Origin: Canna indica
Taxonomy: Eukaryota; Streptophyta; Magnoliopsida; Zingiberales; Cannaceae
Direction: 5' to 3'
Length of the DNA stretch: 64,000 nt
Assembly (NCBI GenBank): GCA_034359265.1
Contig: CP136891.1
Location: 54,142,501 to 54,206,500, forward strand
Shown: positions 10,546-22,945 of the stretch, one piece after another
Layout: each line of letters begins with the position of its first letter
Numbering within the stretch: the first letter of the stretch is position 1
Program-made: the position numbers and the translations under genes
Notes under the pieces: generated by a model
Databases searched by the model: none
Told to the model about the DNA's origin: nothing
What the model saw: the letters and a program-made list of their open reading frames with translations, nothing else

Positions 10546-12960
10546 TAATCAATGTGTCATGACTACTCGAATAGTGTGAGGTTCAATCTGCAGGGATCGA
10601 ACGCCCTTTGGTGATTAGTTACCGTGCAACTAAATCCTTCGGTTGCAATGTCCCGAACTCGGGTAGGATACGGAAGATGTGTCAAACCCTAATACCGATT
10701 CATATGTATTCGACCCATCAAGTTGTTGTCTCAACCATGAAATGTTAGAAACCCCTTTTCGACTTTCATATCTACTCTAGTTAGAGATTTCGGAGTCAAC
10801 ACTTGCAGGGATTCATAAGACACTATCTTCTTTTACTAGGAGTAACTGATTCCTTGTTCGTTACTCACCTACCTCCATAAAAGCTTCTCCCCCAGCGGTA
10901 CCCGGCACACGACTCTACAAGCCACGTATGGATAGCACCAAAATGATGGATCATCAATCACAAGGCAACCATGACAACCTCAGGACTAAGGATTGTTTGC
11001 ACCCACTATCACTTGGGGAACAATGTAATATCCTAGATATTAATTTTTTTTATTTATTTATGTGATTGTCAGCCTAGCAGACTAGTTTGAAGTCGAGCCG
11101 AGTCGACTCGTGGTCCGATGCAAGCTTGCGAGCTCGGGTAAGTAGGAATTTGAATTACGCAATTTCTTTTCTTGATTGGACAAATGTATTTAATTTTATG
11201 TTACGTGTGCATGATTATTAATTTATGTCGCATGTGGATGTGCATGTGTTGGATGCTTATGTGGAGCATGGGGTTAGATTGGGCTTAATCAAGCTTAGTT
11301 GTGTTAGCGGGGTGAGAAGTTTATGGGTTTGGATCCTGGTCGAGGCGGATGCGGGTTAAAGGAGGTTAGGGTTGAAGAGGTGGGGAAGGAGTTATAAATT
11401 TCCCCCCTAGGGCTTGCAGCTCCCTATTGGAGCCGCACAAGCCAATTGAGAGAAGAGAGGAGCCACCAGCCGCCGCCCATCCCTTCCCTCTCTTGGAGCC
11501 GCCAAGCAAGCCCAGCCACCAAAGCCAAGCCCCTTCCCCTCCTTCTTCCCTTCCCTTGGAGCCGAGCAGTGAGCCAGCAGCCTGAGCCGAGCCCTCTTTT
11601 CCTCTCTTCCCTCTTCCCCCGTGGTTGAGCCGAGCTGCCACCCCTTGGAGCTAGATTCGGAGGCCGTCGATCAAGATTTCTCCTCTAATCTTCCTTCCTA
11701 TTCTTGTGAGTGATTTTACCCCTCCATCTCTTGGGTTTCTTACGTCGTCTTGAGCCGTTCTTGAAAACAAGATGTTCTTGTTGGTTTTACCATCGACTTT
11801 CGAGTTCTCATCGTTTCTTGTGATTGCCATGTGAGAGGAGACCCGAACCCTTCCCCTATGGGGCTTGGCAGCCCTATGATGATCTTAGGGGTGCTCGGCC
11901 AAGGTGGAGAAAAAGGGTGCCCTCCAAGTGTTCGACAAAATGCCTAAGAGAAAATTTTGATGTGTTCTTTGAAGGTGTAGGCTTGGATTAATCTTCTAAA
12001 TTAAATTCCTTTGATGCCAATGCATGAGGTGTGTTTAAACATAAAATTTTCAGTTCATAAATCTATGTTTGCATGTAGAAAGGTTAATCTTGATCTCATG
12101 GATGGATTCTTGATTTAAAGCATGAATCTTGTTTCTATGATGATGTGGGATTAGGAAATTATGAAAATTGTTTTGTATGATGGATTTGATGTTATGAATA
12201 TATGATAACAGTAATTAAGGATTTATATTATGTGAATTTTGAATTTATTTCCATGACATGCTGAAAAATCCATCTTTCTGGAAATTTATGCTAAAATTTC
12301 CATTCATGTGTTTGTTTCAGATTTCATTGTAAAAGAACAACTGAACTTGATTTATTATTTTCGCACTTTATGATTTTGCTAAACTTACTTATAATAAATT
12401 CTAGTTTGATTTTCCATTTGAAATAAAACTCGTTTATTTCTTTCCGCTACATTTTATTGTTGAGTTGGCATGTGCATGGGTTAGATGCGGGGTATAGGCA
12501 CGTATACCCTGACCGGTCACGTGACCCTGAGTTGGGGCATGACAAACAACCTATTGACACTCATGTAAGGATTCCATTCGGCGTTCCCCAAGCAGAACTG
12601 TTTAGTGAACTCATTCTCCAATGAGCACCTGCACTTGTACATTAATGATGACTCATAGGTATGCGAGATCATATAAGGCAAGTACCAAGTGCACTTGTCT
12701 CTTGCAGGAATCATCGATCCCCTACTCTGTGATCCAACAACCAAGAACATTTAGAACTAGGTCCTTTGGATTTTAAGTCTCGCTGGCATGATCTCATCAT
12801 AGCGTTAGAATCATTTAACCAAGTTCTTGGAGTTTATCATAATCTTATTAATAAAACAAAGATGCAGCATATGATGAAAAGATGACTCATTTGTTCATTA
12901 CCATTGAATAGTTCCTAAACACATCGATATGTGATTGGCTCAAGGGCACTATTCCTTTCA
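10546..12960 (-). mobile_element. Non-coding LTR, type C, inverted copy (C2), split by a solo LTR
   Basis: The two parts 10546-11023 and 12545-12960 together match the minus-strand LTR at 57478-59569 along its first ~870 bases, including the end CTATTCCTTTCA at 12949-12960, which is the reverse complement of the LTR start. The promoter half of the LTR is missing at the left. It lies head-on to C1 and forms a long inverted repeat with it. Confidence 0.65.
11024..12544 (+). mobile_element. Solo LTR, Ty3/gypsy-like, with perfect AACAA target duplication
   Basis: It begins TGTAATATCCTAGATATT and ends TTGGGGCATGACA. Both flanks are AACAA (11019-11023 and 12545-12549), and removing the element restores the interrupted type C repeat. 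A TTATAAAT box lies at about 11392, followed by a proline/serine-codon-rich leader that opens several short frames without protein similarity. The TGTAA start and GGCATGACA end are shared with the minus-strand LTR at 14223-16599 and resemble LTRs of the Tekay/Del chromovirus lineage. That lineage call is inference. Confidence 0.88.
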
Positions 12961-14222
12961 CATATTTGCTTATGTGATTAATTGCTTAAACTTGTGTTTT
13001 GCCTAATTGTCCAAGAATCAATTAAAATCTTGTATTTAAGCTTAACTTAGTTATAATAGTATTCACACTCTCTCAGTGTGATCATTCATTCCACACATAC
13101 CTCATCTAAGGCTGAGTCTGAGTTGAGGCTTTTCTCTGCAATCCTTTCACCCTCCTCTCCCTACTCTACATTCACCATCACCTGAAACAACAAGCTAGCA
13201 AAGAAGATGGCAAAAGTATGGAAGCATCCAAAAAGTTCAAAGGAGTACTAATAGCTCTCTCTATATACACACATTAATTTGTAGCACTCAGTTTCATGCT
13301 TTTTATGCCTTCGATGTATGCTTAGCAAAGTTAGCTGGCTTAGTACTAATAGCTTATTATTTACTATTTTTCCCAATTCCAGTTCACAGTCTCTTTTCCT
13401 TCTTGTCTTCCATTCTTTAAATTTTGTCCCAGAAGTTCCAAGAAGAGCATCTTTTGTGGAGAGTAAGTCAAACCATGTGTAGTTCCTTCATTGCCAACAA
13501 CCAAAACATATAAGATAAAAGGGATAAGAGACAGATACTGGGTAGTCTGTACAGTCTATAAAAAAAGCCTTGATAAATACACTTAATAACAAAGACAAAA
13601 GCCTTGACAAATACTGTCTATTAAAGAAAGCCTTGACAAATACTTGAAACTGGCAGCATTCTGAGCAAGTAACAGGCAGGAACTTGCAACAGATCTCTTG
13701 ATCCCCAAGTTTGTACTTAGAAGATGTCTTGATTTTCATACTCAAGCTTAATGGTCCAATGTTCCAACCACAGTATTGGATAAAAATTTTGCAAAATAAT
13801 TAATGGGTTTGACATATGCCAAATCACTATGTTTGTCTTGGCAGTGTGTTTTGTGATCCCTTCTCTCTATTAGAGGGCATGCATTCAAGAGGAATAATTA
13901 TTTTCTTCTTGATGTGAATATAAAATATTTTGAGGTGAGGAATATTTGTTTTGTGGTACTCAATCATGTATAGTGAGTTTACTCACTGACAAGCAAAACC
14001 CAAAATCACAGCTCACATGGCCCTAAACACCAAGGATAGGGATAAGACTTGTACTGAACTCCAATTTTTCGTCCAAAGCCATGGCAAACAATCCATTCCA
14101 CTCTATACTCTTTTTGGCTACACATTCTCTCGTTCACATCCTCTTAATTAGTCTCTCTGCATACAACTGGAAATTGAATGATGCTTGCAAATACTTGAAT
14201 AGTAAGCATGTCGAATGACATG
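12961..14222. other. Non-repetitive island without a recognisable gene
   Basis: This stretch lacks the LTR and TE phrases seen elsewhere. It reads like plant promoter or intron DNA. A short frame starts at the ATG near 13207 (MAKVWKHP) and stops within 15 codons, so it is not a credible gene. It may be flanking DNA of an old gene. Confidence 0.3.
13555..13655. repeat. Three short direct repeats
   Basis: The phrase AAAGCCTTGAYAAATAC occurs three times at spacings of about 34 and 31 bases (starting near 13564, 13598 and 13629). It is an imperfect local duplication. Confidence 0.6.
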
Positions 14223-16599
14223 TGTCATGCCCTAACTTAGGGTCGTGTGACCGGCCAGCGTTTATGTCCTACTCTGAAGCCTATCATATACACTGACTGA
14301 CAAGAAATCGGAAGCATGTAAATAAAAACAACGACGCAGCTTTTATTTAATTGTTAAAGAAGGTTCACAATTTTAAAATGAGTTGCGAAACATCAACTAC
14401 AAAATAAAACAGCTCGAGTTAAAGTCGAATACATGTTTTCAACTAAACAACTCCCAGTGTATGTAAAGAAAATAATCCTAGGCATCACGACTACGACTAT
14501 TGGACGCTGCTACGAGATCTACGCCACTGCCTTCGCTCCAGCTGCACCATGACTCCAAGCCTTACCTCACTGGTCGGGCTCTGCAAAACAAGAGAAATAA
14601 ATCGTGAGTCCACATTGGACTCAGTGAGCGGTTCTTCCGAACCTCCACATAAATCCCCAATAATCACATGTATATAATGTCAGAAAAAATATAAAGTTAG
14701 GGATCTAATCTAGTCCTGATATGACAACCGACCCCAAGAGTCGTCCTGTATATACCATACAGTCATATAACCAGCCATAACAGCCTAACTAAGCAGAATA
14801 GCACCCGGCCACTAGGGCCTACTCATGAACTAATGGTTCGGCTCTAACCAGTCTTACCACACAATGACAGTAATATTCTGGCCACATGGCCTACATAACA
14901 CATGAGTAAATCAGAACAAACACCAGGCCGTCGACTAGGATGGTTTGCTAGTCTCCGGACACCTACCGGGTTAGGGATAGTTAGTCCCACCCAACTGGGG
15001 TCTAACACCTAGCAGGTCCGCTGGTGCAATCTCAAGACCCAAATCACTGGCCGAGTCAAGCATTAGTCATTCCGACTATCCATGCTTCTCGGCTGACCAT
15101 CACAATCACATCACACAAGCAAAGTGTCCTAAAGTTTCCTTATTTAAAATCCCGAGCATTCACCTGTGCTCAACCCTTTTCTCCAGGCCTTACCATTCGC
15201 ACACTATTGCTCATTGGTTGTTCCCTAGGTGTGAGACCTAGCTTGTCTACATTCGAGTTTCTCTAATTAACAAGCACCCTAGAGTTTCCTAATAGTCCTC
15301 TAGCGTCATATGTCACATTTCAAGTGTGAACTACATGTCATAAGTGTCGAAATATCTAAATACATACATGTCACAACCCATAAGTTATAAGGAAATTAAC
15401 CTACATCTACTACCATGAATAACCGCACAATTGCAACAATAAAATGATAAAATTCTGCATTTAATCAATAAATTCCAGCAAGGTAACATTTAATCTATCA
15501 TTGAAGTTTCAATACTAGCATTAATAATTTGATGAAGGAAATTCTACAAATCATATACCATACATAATCTTAGCCATATATGCGCATTCAAGAGGATATT
15601 ACAAATAAATGAAACATTACCATGATTCACCATCAAGAACATTTCCTTATAATGCTCTAATCTCGATCCATCACTACCAAGTTTCATATATCATGCAAAT
15701 GATTTACATCATAAAAGTATGACTTGGTACCCTACATATAAGCATAAGACACATCAAAAGCTTTTCTCCCCCCAATGACCACTCGGCCGAGCCTACCAAA
15801 GGCTGATCATACTCAGCCGAGAGCAAGCAGGATAAGAGGATAAGGTCTCATCCATGATTGTGAAGAATCGAGTCGTCAATCACAAGGAAAACTTAATCTG
15901 AGGGCTTTCGACCACTCTAGGAAATTGGGCAAAAATTCGGCATGACCTTCCTCCTGTCTCCTTCATGTGGTCGGCCCTAAACATCGAGAAAAACGATGAG
16001 AAATTCATACGAACAGTAAATACATATCATCCAAACCAAATCTTGAAAGAACATCGGTGGATCAACGAAATCTCACAAGAAAATCAGAGAAAACCCCTAA
16101 AGCTTGGGTCGGCTACCCGCCTACCCTTCACAACAAGGTTCGTTCCACTCACCTTGATCAAGGAAGAAGAAAGGATGAGCGATGGCGATCTCGATCTTTC
16201 CGACGACGGCACGAATCCGGCGCCGACTCCAAGGCTTCCCCTCCTCCCTCTCTCTTCTCCCAGGCTGCGTGCGGCCCCAAAAGTGAGCCGCACGGCTGGG
16301 GATGAGGGATTTTATTCCCTCATCTTCATTTGACCAATATGCCCCTCCTATTCACTTAGCCCCTACTCGACTCAATCCGAGTCCGATTCGAGCCCCGATT
16401 CAATCCGCACACACGATTTGAACTCGCCTCTACTAAGACATCTAATGCTTAAGAAGGAAGGAACATTTAACCAATTAAATTTCATAAGCTGAATTATACC
16501 TTCTACTCGTGGCGATTCCGCGGCTCGACCCGACTAACTCCTGATCCGGTGCGCTGCACCAAAAATAGATTTTTATATTAGGAAATCTCGAGTCTTACA
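14223..16599 (-). mobile_element. Solo LTR, Ty3/gypsy-like, reverse orientation
   Basis: On the minus strand it starts TGTAAGACTCGAGATTTCC (16599) and ends TTAGGGCATGACA (14223), the same termini class as 11024-12544. The flanks ACATG (14218-14222) and ACATC (16600-16604) match at four of five bases. No gag or pol is present. Open frames around 15965-16333 lie in its transcribed leader and show no similarity to known proteins. Confidence 0.8.
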
Positions 16600-16670
16600 A
16601 CATCAGATTCTTGTGGTTATATGGAACTATGTTCTCAAGTGTATGTTTTGTGATTGAAGTTTAGTACGTC
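16600..16670. other. Short spacer
   Basis: This is the right target duplication of the preceding LTR plus AT-rich DNA. I see nothing else in it. Confidence 0.4.
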
Positions 16671-16830
16671 TTGTGAACCCACTTGTGCTCAAGTGGTAGT
16701 AACATTCGGGTATGTTGCCTAGGATTTGGGTTCAATCTCTAGTTGTAGCGCTTTGTGCGTCTTTTTCACGACTTTGTACGTCTTGTAATATGTCTTGTGC
16801 ATCTTTTTCACGTCTTTTTATGATTTCGTA
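16671..16830 (+). mobile_element. SINE-like tRNA-derived element (family 1, copy a)
   Basis: An A-box-like TTGTGCTCAAGTGGTAG (from 16683) and a B-box-like GGGTTCAATCT (16728-16738) lie about 32 bases apart, the geometry of an internal RNA polymerase III promoter. The body matches 43957-44178. The tail is T-rich with a repeated CGTCTT motif. Target duplications were not found here. The flanking 16831-17035 is AT-rich and holds nothing I recognise. Confidence 0.55.
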
Positions 16831-17035
16831 GATTTCAGCCTTCTATAATTTAAGCTATTTTCCTTCAACCTAAAGGTATATTATTTTATTTAGATTTTTA
16901 GTTGATTGTTCATGTTTAACTAGTCAACTGCATCACATCAATTTCCTTGTGATTCAATGCTCTGGTTGTTTGCTTTTTATGTTCTAACCCTCTGTATTCT
17001 TCCATTGACTCTCTCTATCTCTTTATAGTGGTTCA

Positions 17036-18352
17036 ATGCAAACACAAAATAGAGTATCAATGCAAACACAAAAGTTTATAGTGGTTCGGCCCCAATGCTT
17101 ACTCCACTACCTAAGCACCCCGCTTAGGATTTCCAAACTAGATTTACTAGATTAATTATTGTTTCCCTTACAATGAGGACTTTGACTCGAAGAGTCGCAC
17201 TCTCCACCTAAGGCACTTCCACACTTGGAAGTCTCCGTCTTCTTACCGAGAGCACTCTTCCACCCCAATCCTAAGGGACAACTTACTTAATTCTAGTAAA
17301 ACTACGTTTACACAAGTGGCTTTACTCCTTCTACACCGAGGATACCACTTCACACAACAAGACCTAACACCCGGTCTTCGTACAATCTCAAATCCAAGAA
17401 AAGTAACAGTTAAAATTACAATGAAAAAGAGCTTAGAATATAACCAAAAATCAATGCTCTTTTCATGCCTCCAACGCGCCAAGAAGATAGACTCAAATCA
17501 GATCCCGAGTTGAGACAGAGTGCGCTTGAAGCGGATTTTGACGGAAGATTAGGGCACCACGATTCAATCTCTAGAAGGCTCAATTCTCCCTTTTGAGTGC
17601 TCAATAAATTCTGTAAGAGTGGGAGAAAGTTATATTGAGAGGTTAGATGAATGATATTTATACCCTCTCAAAGAAACGGCAGCTCAACGGATAGAAAACT
17701 ATCCGTTGCAGACGCTCGGTCGATTGGTCGGTCGATCGCCCGAACGACTACTGCCTTCCTCTTTGTGTGTGATCGACTGACAAACGCAAAACCTGTAATC
17801 CTCAATTCGGTCGACCCATTGGTCGACCGACGCAGGCTTGCGGCTTCAGCGGACGTAGTCCGATCAACCAATGAAGCTACTACCAATATTTGGCCTCGGT
17901 CGGTCGACCGAAGTAGCTACTGCTGCTTTTTTACCTTTGGTCAGTCGACCGACGTAGCCTTTACGATGGCTACTGCCACTTTTTACCTACATTCGATCAA
18001 CCGCCCAGTCGATCGAACCTAGGCTGAATTTGATTTCTTCAGTCTTCTTCTTCCGCGCTTCGTTTCTGGGTTTCAGCTTTCAACAAGCATCAACTTGGAG
18101 AGCTTTCCATGTGATCTTTGAGCTCGTCCAATATGTCTTTGGTGCATACGTCGATCTTTGAGATGTTTCACGACGAACCCGAGCACGACGATCAATGTCC
18201 TTCTGATTTATCGATTTCTCTGATTTATCCGATCAAGGACATCGAACACTACTCGATATAGAACCTGAAAGATTTCTCAATGAAATATTAGTTTCATATT
18301 TGTTATCATCAAAACCGAGATTAAGATCAAGGTTGAAAACCTAAAGCCAACA
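17036..18352 (-). mobile_element. Copia LTR type B (copy B3), truncated
   Basis: On the minus strand it starts TGTTGGCTTTAGGTTTTC (18352). The U3 palindromes lie at 17716-18016, a TATA box at about 17661-17653, then the family blocks ending in TTTATAGTGGTTC. The last ~60 bases of the LTR are missing at its 3' end. GCAAACACAAAA phrases are duplicated there (17037-17082). Confidence 0.75.
17653..18016 (-). promoter_or_regulatory. U3 palindrome array and TATA box of LTR B3
   Basis: GGTCGACCG-type palindromes (17716-18016) precede the minus-strand TATAAATA (about 17661-17653) by about 54 bases. Spacers of the type TAGCTACTGC recur. Confidence 0.5.
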
Positions 18353-18445
18353 AGGTGACCATAGTACAGTTCGAACCTTAGATCTCTAGACAACGTTCAA
18401 TATGTTGTCATCAACTGTGCTACCCACAGTTGGCACTTAGGTTTA
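18353..18445 (-). mobile_element. SINE-like tRNA-derived element (family 2, copy a)
   Basis: On the minus strand the A box TAGCACAGTTG (18422-18412) fits the consensus TRGYNNARNNG exactly. A B box GGTTCGAACTG (18377-18367) follows 34 bases later. This is the head of a tRNA-derived SINE. Related copies lie near 39265 and 43750. It abuts the start of LTR B3. Confidence 0.6.
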
Positions 18446-18815
18446 TATATGTTGACCTTGATTTCTTGTATGATTAATAGTAATTAATAATAAATGGACT
18501 TTGATTTATTTACTTTCTGAAGCAAAACTAATATTATTACTCGTATGATTAATTAGTAGTTAATAATAATTACTTCTTGCTTTATTTCTTGTAAATTAAT
18601 CGCCGATATATCTATGCTAAATGGTCATATGTAGTCAATAATATGTAGGTGAATTGATTTATTTCAGAATTTATTATCCTAAGTAGCTACTTGTGCTCGG
18701 ACACCACCCAATATCTAGAATTTATGATTTGCCACTTAATTTACTCTGGCAGAATTAATGATTTGGTTCATATTGTGATATATAGCTCCTATGAATTGCT
18801 TCAAAGACTCACTAA
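18446..18815. other. AT-rich spacer
   Basis: No gene or repeat recognised. It ends in the TAA (18813-18815) that flanks the Tourist-like terminus. Confidence 0.4.
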
Positions 18816-19043
18816 GGGGGCGTTTGGTTGCCCGCAAGTACAAATGCAGCAAAAATTATTTGCATGCAAAAGTAAATACCCGCGAATAGAATTTGCAATC
18901 TACTGTTAATTTACTTGCGCGCAAGTAAAGTTGCAACTTCTATTTGCAAGTATTTGGTTGACCACAAATGAAAGTTGCAATTACACTTGCAACTTGTATC
19001 TTCGTATTTAGGTCTAGTAATTTTGGCACGATATAATATAGGG
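18816..19043 (-). mobile_element. Tourist/Harbinger-like terminal fragment
   Basis: It starts GGGGGCGTTTGGTTGCCCGC after a TAA and continues with GCAAGT and ATTTGCAACTT repeats that are the reverse complement of the right end of the complete element at 41798-43546. The remainder is lost or unrecognisable beyond the solo LTR that inserted at 19044. TAA duplication and G-rich termini are typical of PIF/Harbinger (Tourist) elements. Confidence 0.65.
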
Positions 19044-21386
19044 TGTAATACCAAATTTTTTTTTAAAATATTTGTTTAATTATGCCAGCGGGATAATTTG
19101 GTCACGTGTTAGGATAGACGAATGAAACACCAAAGGGTGTGAATTGAAGTTTGGCCATTGCGCGCAAGATAATTAATTTATCTAAGTTTATTAGTCCTTA
19201 GATGGGTAGTTGGGCTCGAGATGAGTTCGGAGGTTCAGACGAAACTCGAAACAGACTTTAATTGGTTGAGTGTTGGCTTATTTTAGACTCAACTTAAGTT
19301 AAGGAGTATTTTAGTCATTTGGCGGTTAGGGTTTTAGTATTTATACTACATCCCTCAGGGGCGCGCGACTCATAATAGCAGCCGCACACCCCCTTGGGCA
19401 TCCATGGGAAGTGGTGCACGCATGGAGAGGGAAGAAGGGAATCTCGGCAGACTGCTCCTTGTAGAGTCGGACACCATCATACTTCACGATGGAAGGAGCG
19501 TCCGTGGTCAGATCATAATGCAATTTGGACAGTAAGATTTAGACTTCATAAATTACATTTTTATCGGTGGAGATTGGTTTTTGACGGTCGGATCTATCGC
19601 TGTCATGGAATTACCAAAACCCTCTTTTTGGTTTTCTTCTCCAGGATTCTACTACGTCGAGTTTCACCTAATCGGGAGATTGGGACCCTATCCTGGTTCT
19701 GATCAGACTGAAATTTGGGGAGCATGTCCGAGACCCCTTGCCTCTAGATGGGAACGATGGAGAATATTTTGGATGGCTAGATTTTGGGATACACGAGAGG
19801 GAAAGAGAATGCGTGGGAGGACTTAAAACTTGTAGCACACTCAGACCTCGTTGACGTGGGAGTGCGGAGGACTGCCTTCCTTTTCAATTTCCTTTTCCGA
19901 TGAGTGGATTTAGAACTCTTCTCCCCTTGTTCTTTAACCAAGCCGCCGCTCCCCTTAGGGAATTTTTGCCATGGATTTTTGTGATGAATTATCTATGTCT
20001 TTGATCAATCATGAAATTTACCTCGTTGTTGTATAATCTGTATGTGTTTGCTCGGATTTTGAAGTGATGCCGCATGGTTTTACTCGAAATTGGGGTTGTG
20101 TCACCCCTCTATGTTGATGTTTCTTGTGTTTTCTTGATTGCATCTTGATTCTTGGACAAGAGTGGTCAATGAGGGTATGGATACTTGCATTAGTGCTCAC
20201 CTACAATGAATAGGGACATGCTGCCCTTAAAAACTATATGTTGCCTTTAGGAATTATATGATGCCCTTAGGCATCACTTGGGCTTGGTTGGGTTGTGATC
20301 AACTGTAACATGAAATTATGAATTAATGAACCTAGGCTCACCTAGGACATGTTCATCCCTTAGTATGACAATGTAAGGTCACCAAACTTTAGGAAAGGAA
20401 GGATTGAGTAGGGGCTGGATTTACCCCCATGGGGAAATATTTAGGAATTTCACCGTTGGCCCTATGAGGGGGTGAACATGGCGAGGGTTAGACATTTGGA
20501 CATATGCATGCATAAACTTATGAAACTTAATTTGGTTTATTTCTATATGTTAGGGAATGATTCGATTATGATACTTAATTTGTTAAATGCTTATGTATGA
20601 GAGTATTTTTATTCTTATAACAATTGTTTACTGCTTACTCATTATATCATCGATATGAATTGGATATTGTGTTGTATAACTATACTAGGCCGGGGGTATG
20701 GCAATGGGTTCATGCGCACACATGTTGTGGAAATTAGGGACCCTAGAGGTCCTAGGGTATAGATTTTGGCTACGTGGATAATTACTTATATCAATTATTA
20801 GTTATGTTATGGATGCTTGGGTGTGCTTGTGTTTGTTGGATTTCTCCTGGACCGGAAGGCTCGTCATCCACCACACTAACGATCGACCCGGAGTGGCATG
20901 GGCGGGAAGCTCACTGAGCCAGAGCCAGGCTCAACGATCGACTCGTAGGAACGATGGGTTTCCTAGATTATTGGACTGACGGGTCCCCGGACTGGGAAGC
21001 TCGTCAGTCCGCCACATAGACGACCAACCCAGATGGCTTGTTTGGATTGATGGTTATGCATATTGTGTTTATATCTTATATGGATTGATGGTTATGCATA
21101 TTTGTGTTTATATATTACGTGGAATGATGGATATGTATATTGGTGTTTATATCTCATATGACTTGATGATTATGTTTACTTTGTACTGCTTATGAGTGTA
21201 TGTTTACCAATAAATTATTTACTTGCTGGACTTGTGTTATTACAATAACATGATGTATAAAGGACTAAGCCACTCACTAAGTCCTAGTTCGACTTACGGT
21301 TTATTATGTTGTTCTTTTCAGCATCTGGGCATGATCTGAGAGGTACTGAGATGCAGTAGCGTGGTTGATGGCGGCAAGGACCGCGG

Positions 21387-22600
21387 TGTTGTTCAAATAC
21401 CCACACTAGAAGGGAGATTGAATAGTGTTGGATTAAAAATATGTTAAATTTAATTTCATTTTGATTCGATTCCCAATGCAATCAAGCCGATGCGCTACTA
21501 GATTACGATGCTTGACTAGTAATAATAGCAAGTAATAACAATCAAACAAAGCAATGCAAAGATGAGTAATTATAGTGGTTTGACCAACTTCCTACTCCAC
21601 TACCTTGGCTCCACACCAAGGATTTCTAACCAAATCCTTTATAGACTATGTGTTTCCCTTTGAATACAACCGATGACTCGCTTCTCAACCCTTTAAGATA
21701 CCTCAAACCTATTCACCTAGGCAAAACATAATTCTACAAAGAAAACCCTAAGGTGTTTAACCTAGCACACCTAGCAAGCTAACAATGAAAAACAAGTTTA
21801 ATAACAAGTAAAAATTACAGCCAAAAGAGCTAAAGAGTAGACCACAACAAAGAGCACCTTCCAAAGCCTTCAATGCCTCCAACTCCACAAGATGGTGAGA
21901 TTGAATCGCAGGCGGAGTCGAGGGAAGACAAGTGCTTGAGAGGAATCGTCGATTGGTGAAGCAAGTGCGAGCAAATCAAGCTTAGAAGGCTCAAATCACA
22001 CTTATGATGCTTTAAAGACTGGTTAAGAAGGTTTTAGAGAGGTTGGTGAGGGGTATTTATAACTCCTCACTCAACAGCTCCACCCAACGAGCATTTTCTG
22101 CCCGTTGGGGATGCCTAGTCGCTTGCCAGTCGAATGTCGATCGATCGACCGATCGACCGCCGAGCGACCGAAGGCGTTCTTCCGCTTTCGGGCCACATTC
22201 GGTCGACCGACCGGTCGACCAAATTGGCTACTGCTAGTTTTTGGCCTCATTCGATCGATCGATCGGTCGACCAAACTTGGACTGAGGCTATTTTTTCCAA
22301 CTTTCTAATTGTGCGCTTCATTTTCGGGTTCCATTACCATGTTTTAACTTGGGTATCATTACAATTAGGCTTGGGATATATTCCTAGAGTCATATTACAT
22401 AAAATCTAATCCTCACTCTACATTTTCTACTCGCTCGTTTTTGAAGCCATTTTTGTCGAATTTTATATTTCTACGAACGAACTTCGCGCGCGTATCGTAA
22501 CCTCAACCTGAACTCAAAACTTCACAAATGCATTAATTAGTTTCATATTTGTTACCATCAAAATAGAGATCGGAGCCTAGGGGCAACCCTTGGGCCAACA
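21387..22600 (-). mobile_element. Solo LTR of copia type A (copy A3), nested
   Basis: On the minus strand it starts TGTTGGCCCAAGGGTTGC (22600) and ends GTATTTGAACAACA (21387). The flanks CGCGG (21382-21386) and AGCGG (22601-22605) match at four of five bases. The U3 array lies at 22127-22285 and the TATA box at about 22062-22053 (minus). No internal region remains. Confidence 0.85.
22053..22285 (-). promoter_or_regulatory. U3 palindrome array and TATA box of LTR A3
   Basis: Well-preserved palindromes such as TCGGTCGACCGACCGGTCGA and GATCGATCGATCGGTCGACC lie between 22127 and 22285. The TATA box (TATAAATACCCC on the minus strand) is about 65 bases away. Confidence 0.55.
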
Positions 22601-22945
22601 AGCGGATCTCGTGACATGTCGTGGTCAAGGTGTATACCCGAGTATGTAGAGGCTTTTTATATTTTCTTGAGTCATGTGGACTTGCATCTAGATTTTATTT
22701 TCGTATTTTTGATGTTGAGAGATTTATTTATGTTAAACTGGTTTCATTTTATGAGGACTTAAACGTTTGCAACTATTGAACTATTTAATTGATGGTTTGA
22801 AATTTATTTAGTTCATGTTCTCCGCAAACCGAGTTGGTTTTTATAAATTGTACAGGATTTGGTATTTTATTGGTTATCTTGGTTGGGTAGGCTTCCTAAT
22901 ACGGGTGGTACTCTAGCCCATCATGTCCGGGTTTGGGACGTGACA

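Larger units (their letters stand above)
19044..22945 (+). mobile_element. Large solo LTR with perfect TAGGG target duplication, split by a nested LTR
   Basis: It begins TGTAATACCAAATTTTT and ends TTTGGGACGTGACA. Both flanks are TAGGG (19039-19043 and 22946-22950). A second solo LTR is inserted at 21387-22600. Without it the LTR is about 2.7 kb and has no open gag or pol. The TGTAA and GTGACA termini place it near the gypsy-like LTRs at 11024 and 14223, but the body is different. Confidence 0.85.

Noticed and set aside
11366..11641. Open frames on both strands in the solo LTR at 11024-12544
   Set aside because: Low-complexity proline/serine or glycine/arginine translations of a GC-rich leader; the frames overlap on opposite strands.
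13207..13251. Short coding start MAKVWKHP
   Set aside because: Stops after about 14 codons, with no splice-supported continuation or similarity.
15965..16333. 122-codon open frame
   Set aside because: Lies inside a reverse-orientation solo LTR, overlaps two other frames and has no recognisable domain.
16684..16738. Possible functional tRNA gene
   Set aside because: The A and B boxes are present but no cloverleaf with paired acceptor stem could be drawn; a SINE explains it better.
17651..18022. Open frames encoding DRSIDRP-type repeats in the U3 arrays (also near 9344, 22105, 22134, 63482)
   Set aside because: They are translations of GGTCGATCGACC palindromes in untranscribed LTR DNA, present on both strands, with no protein similarity.
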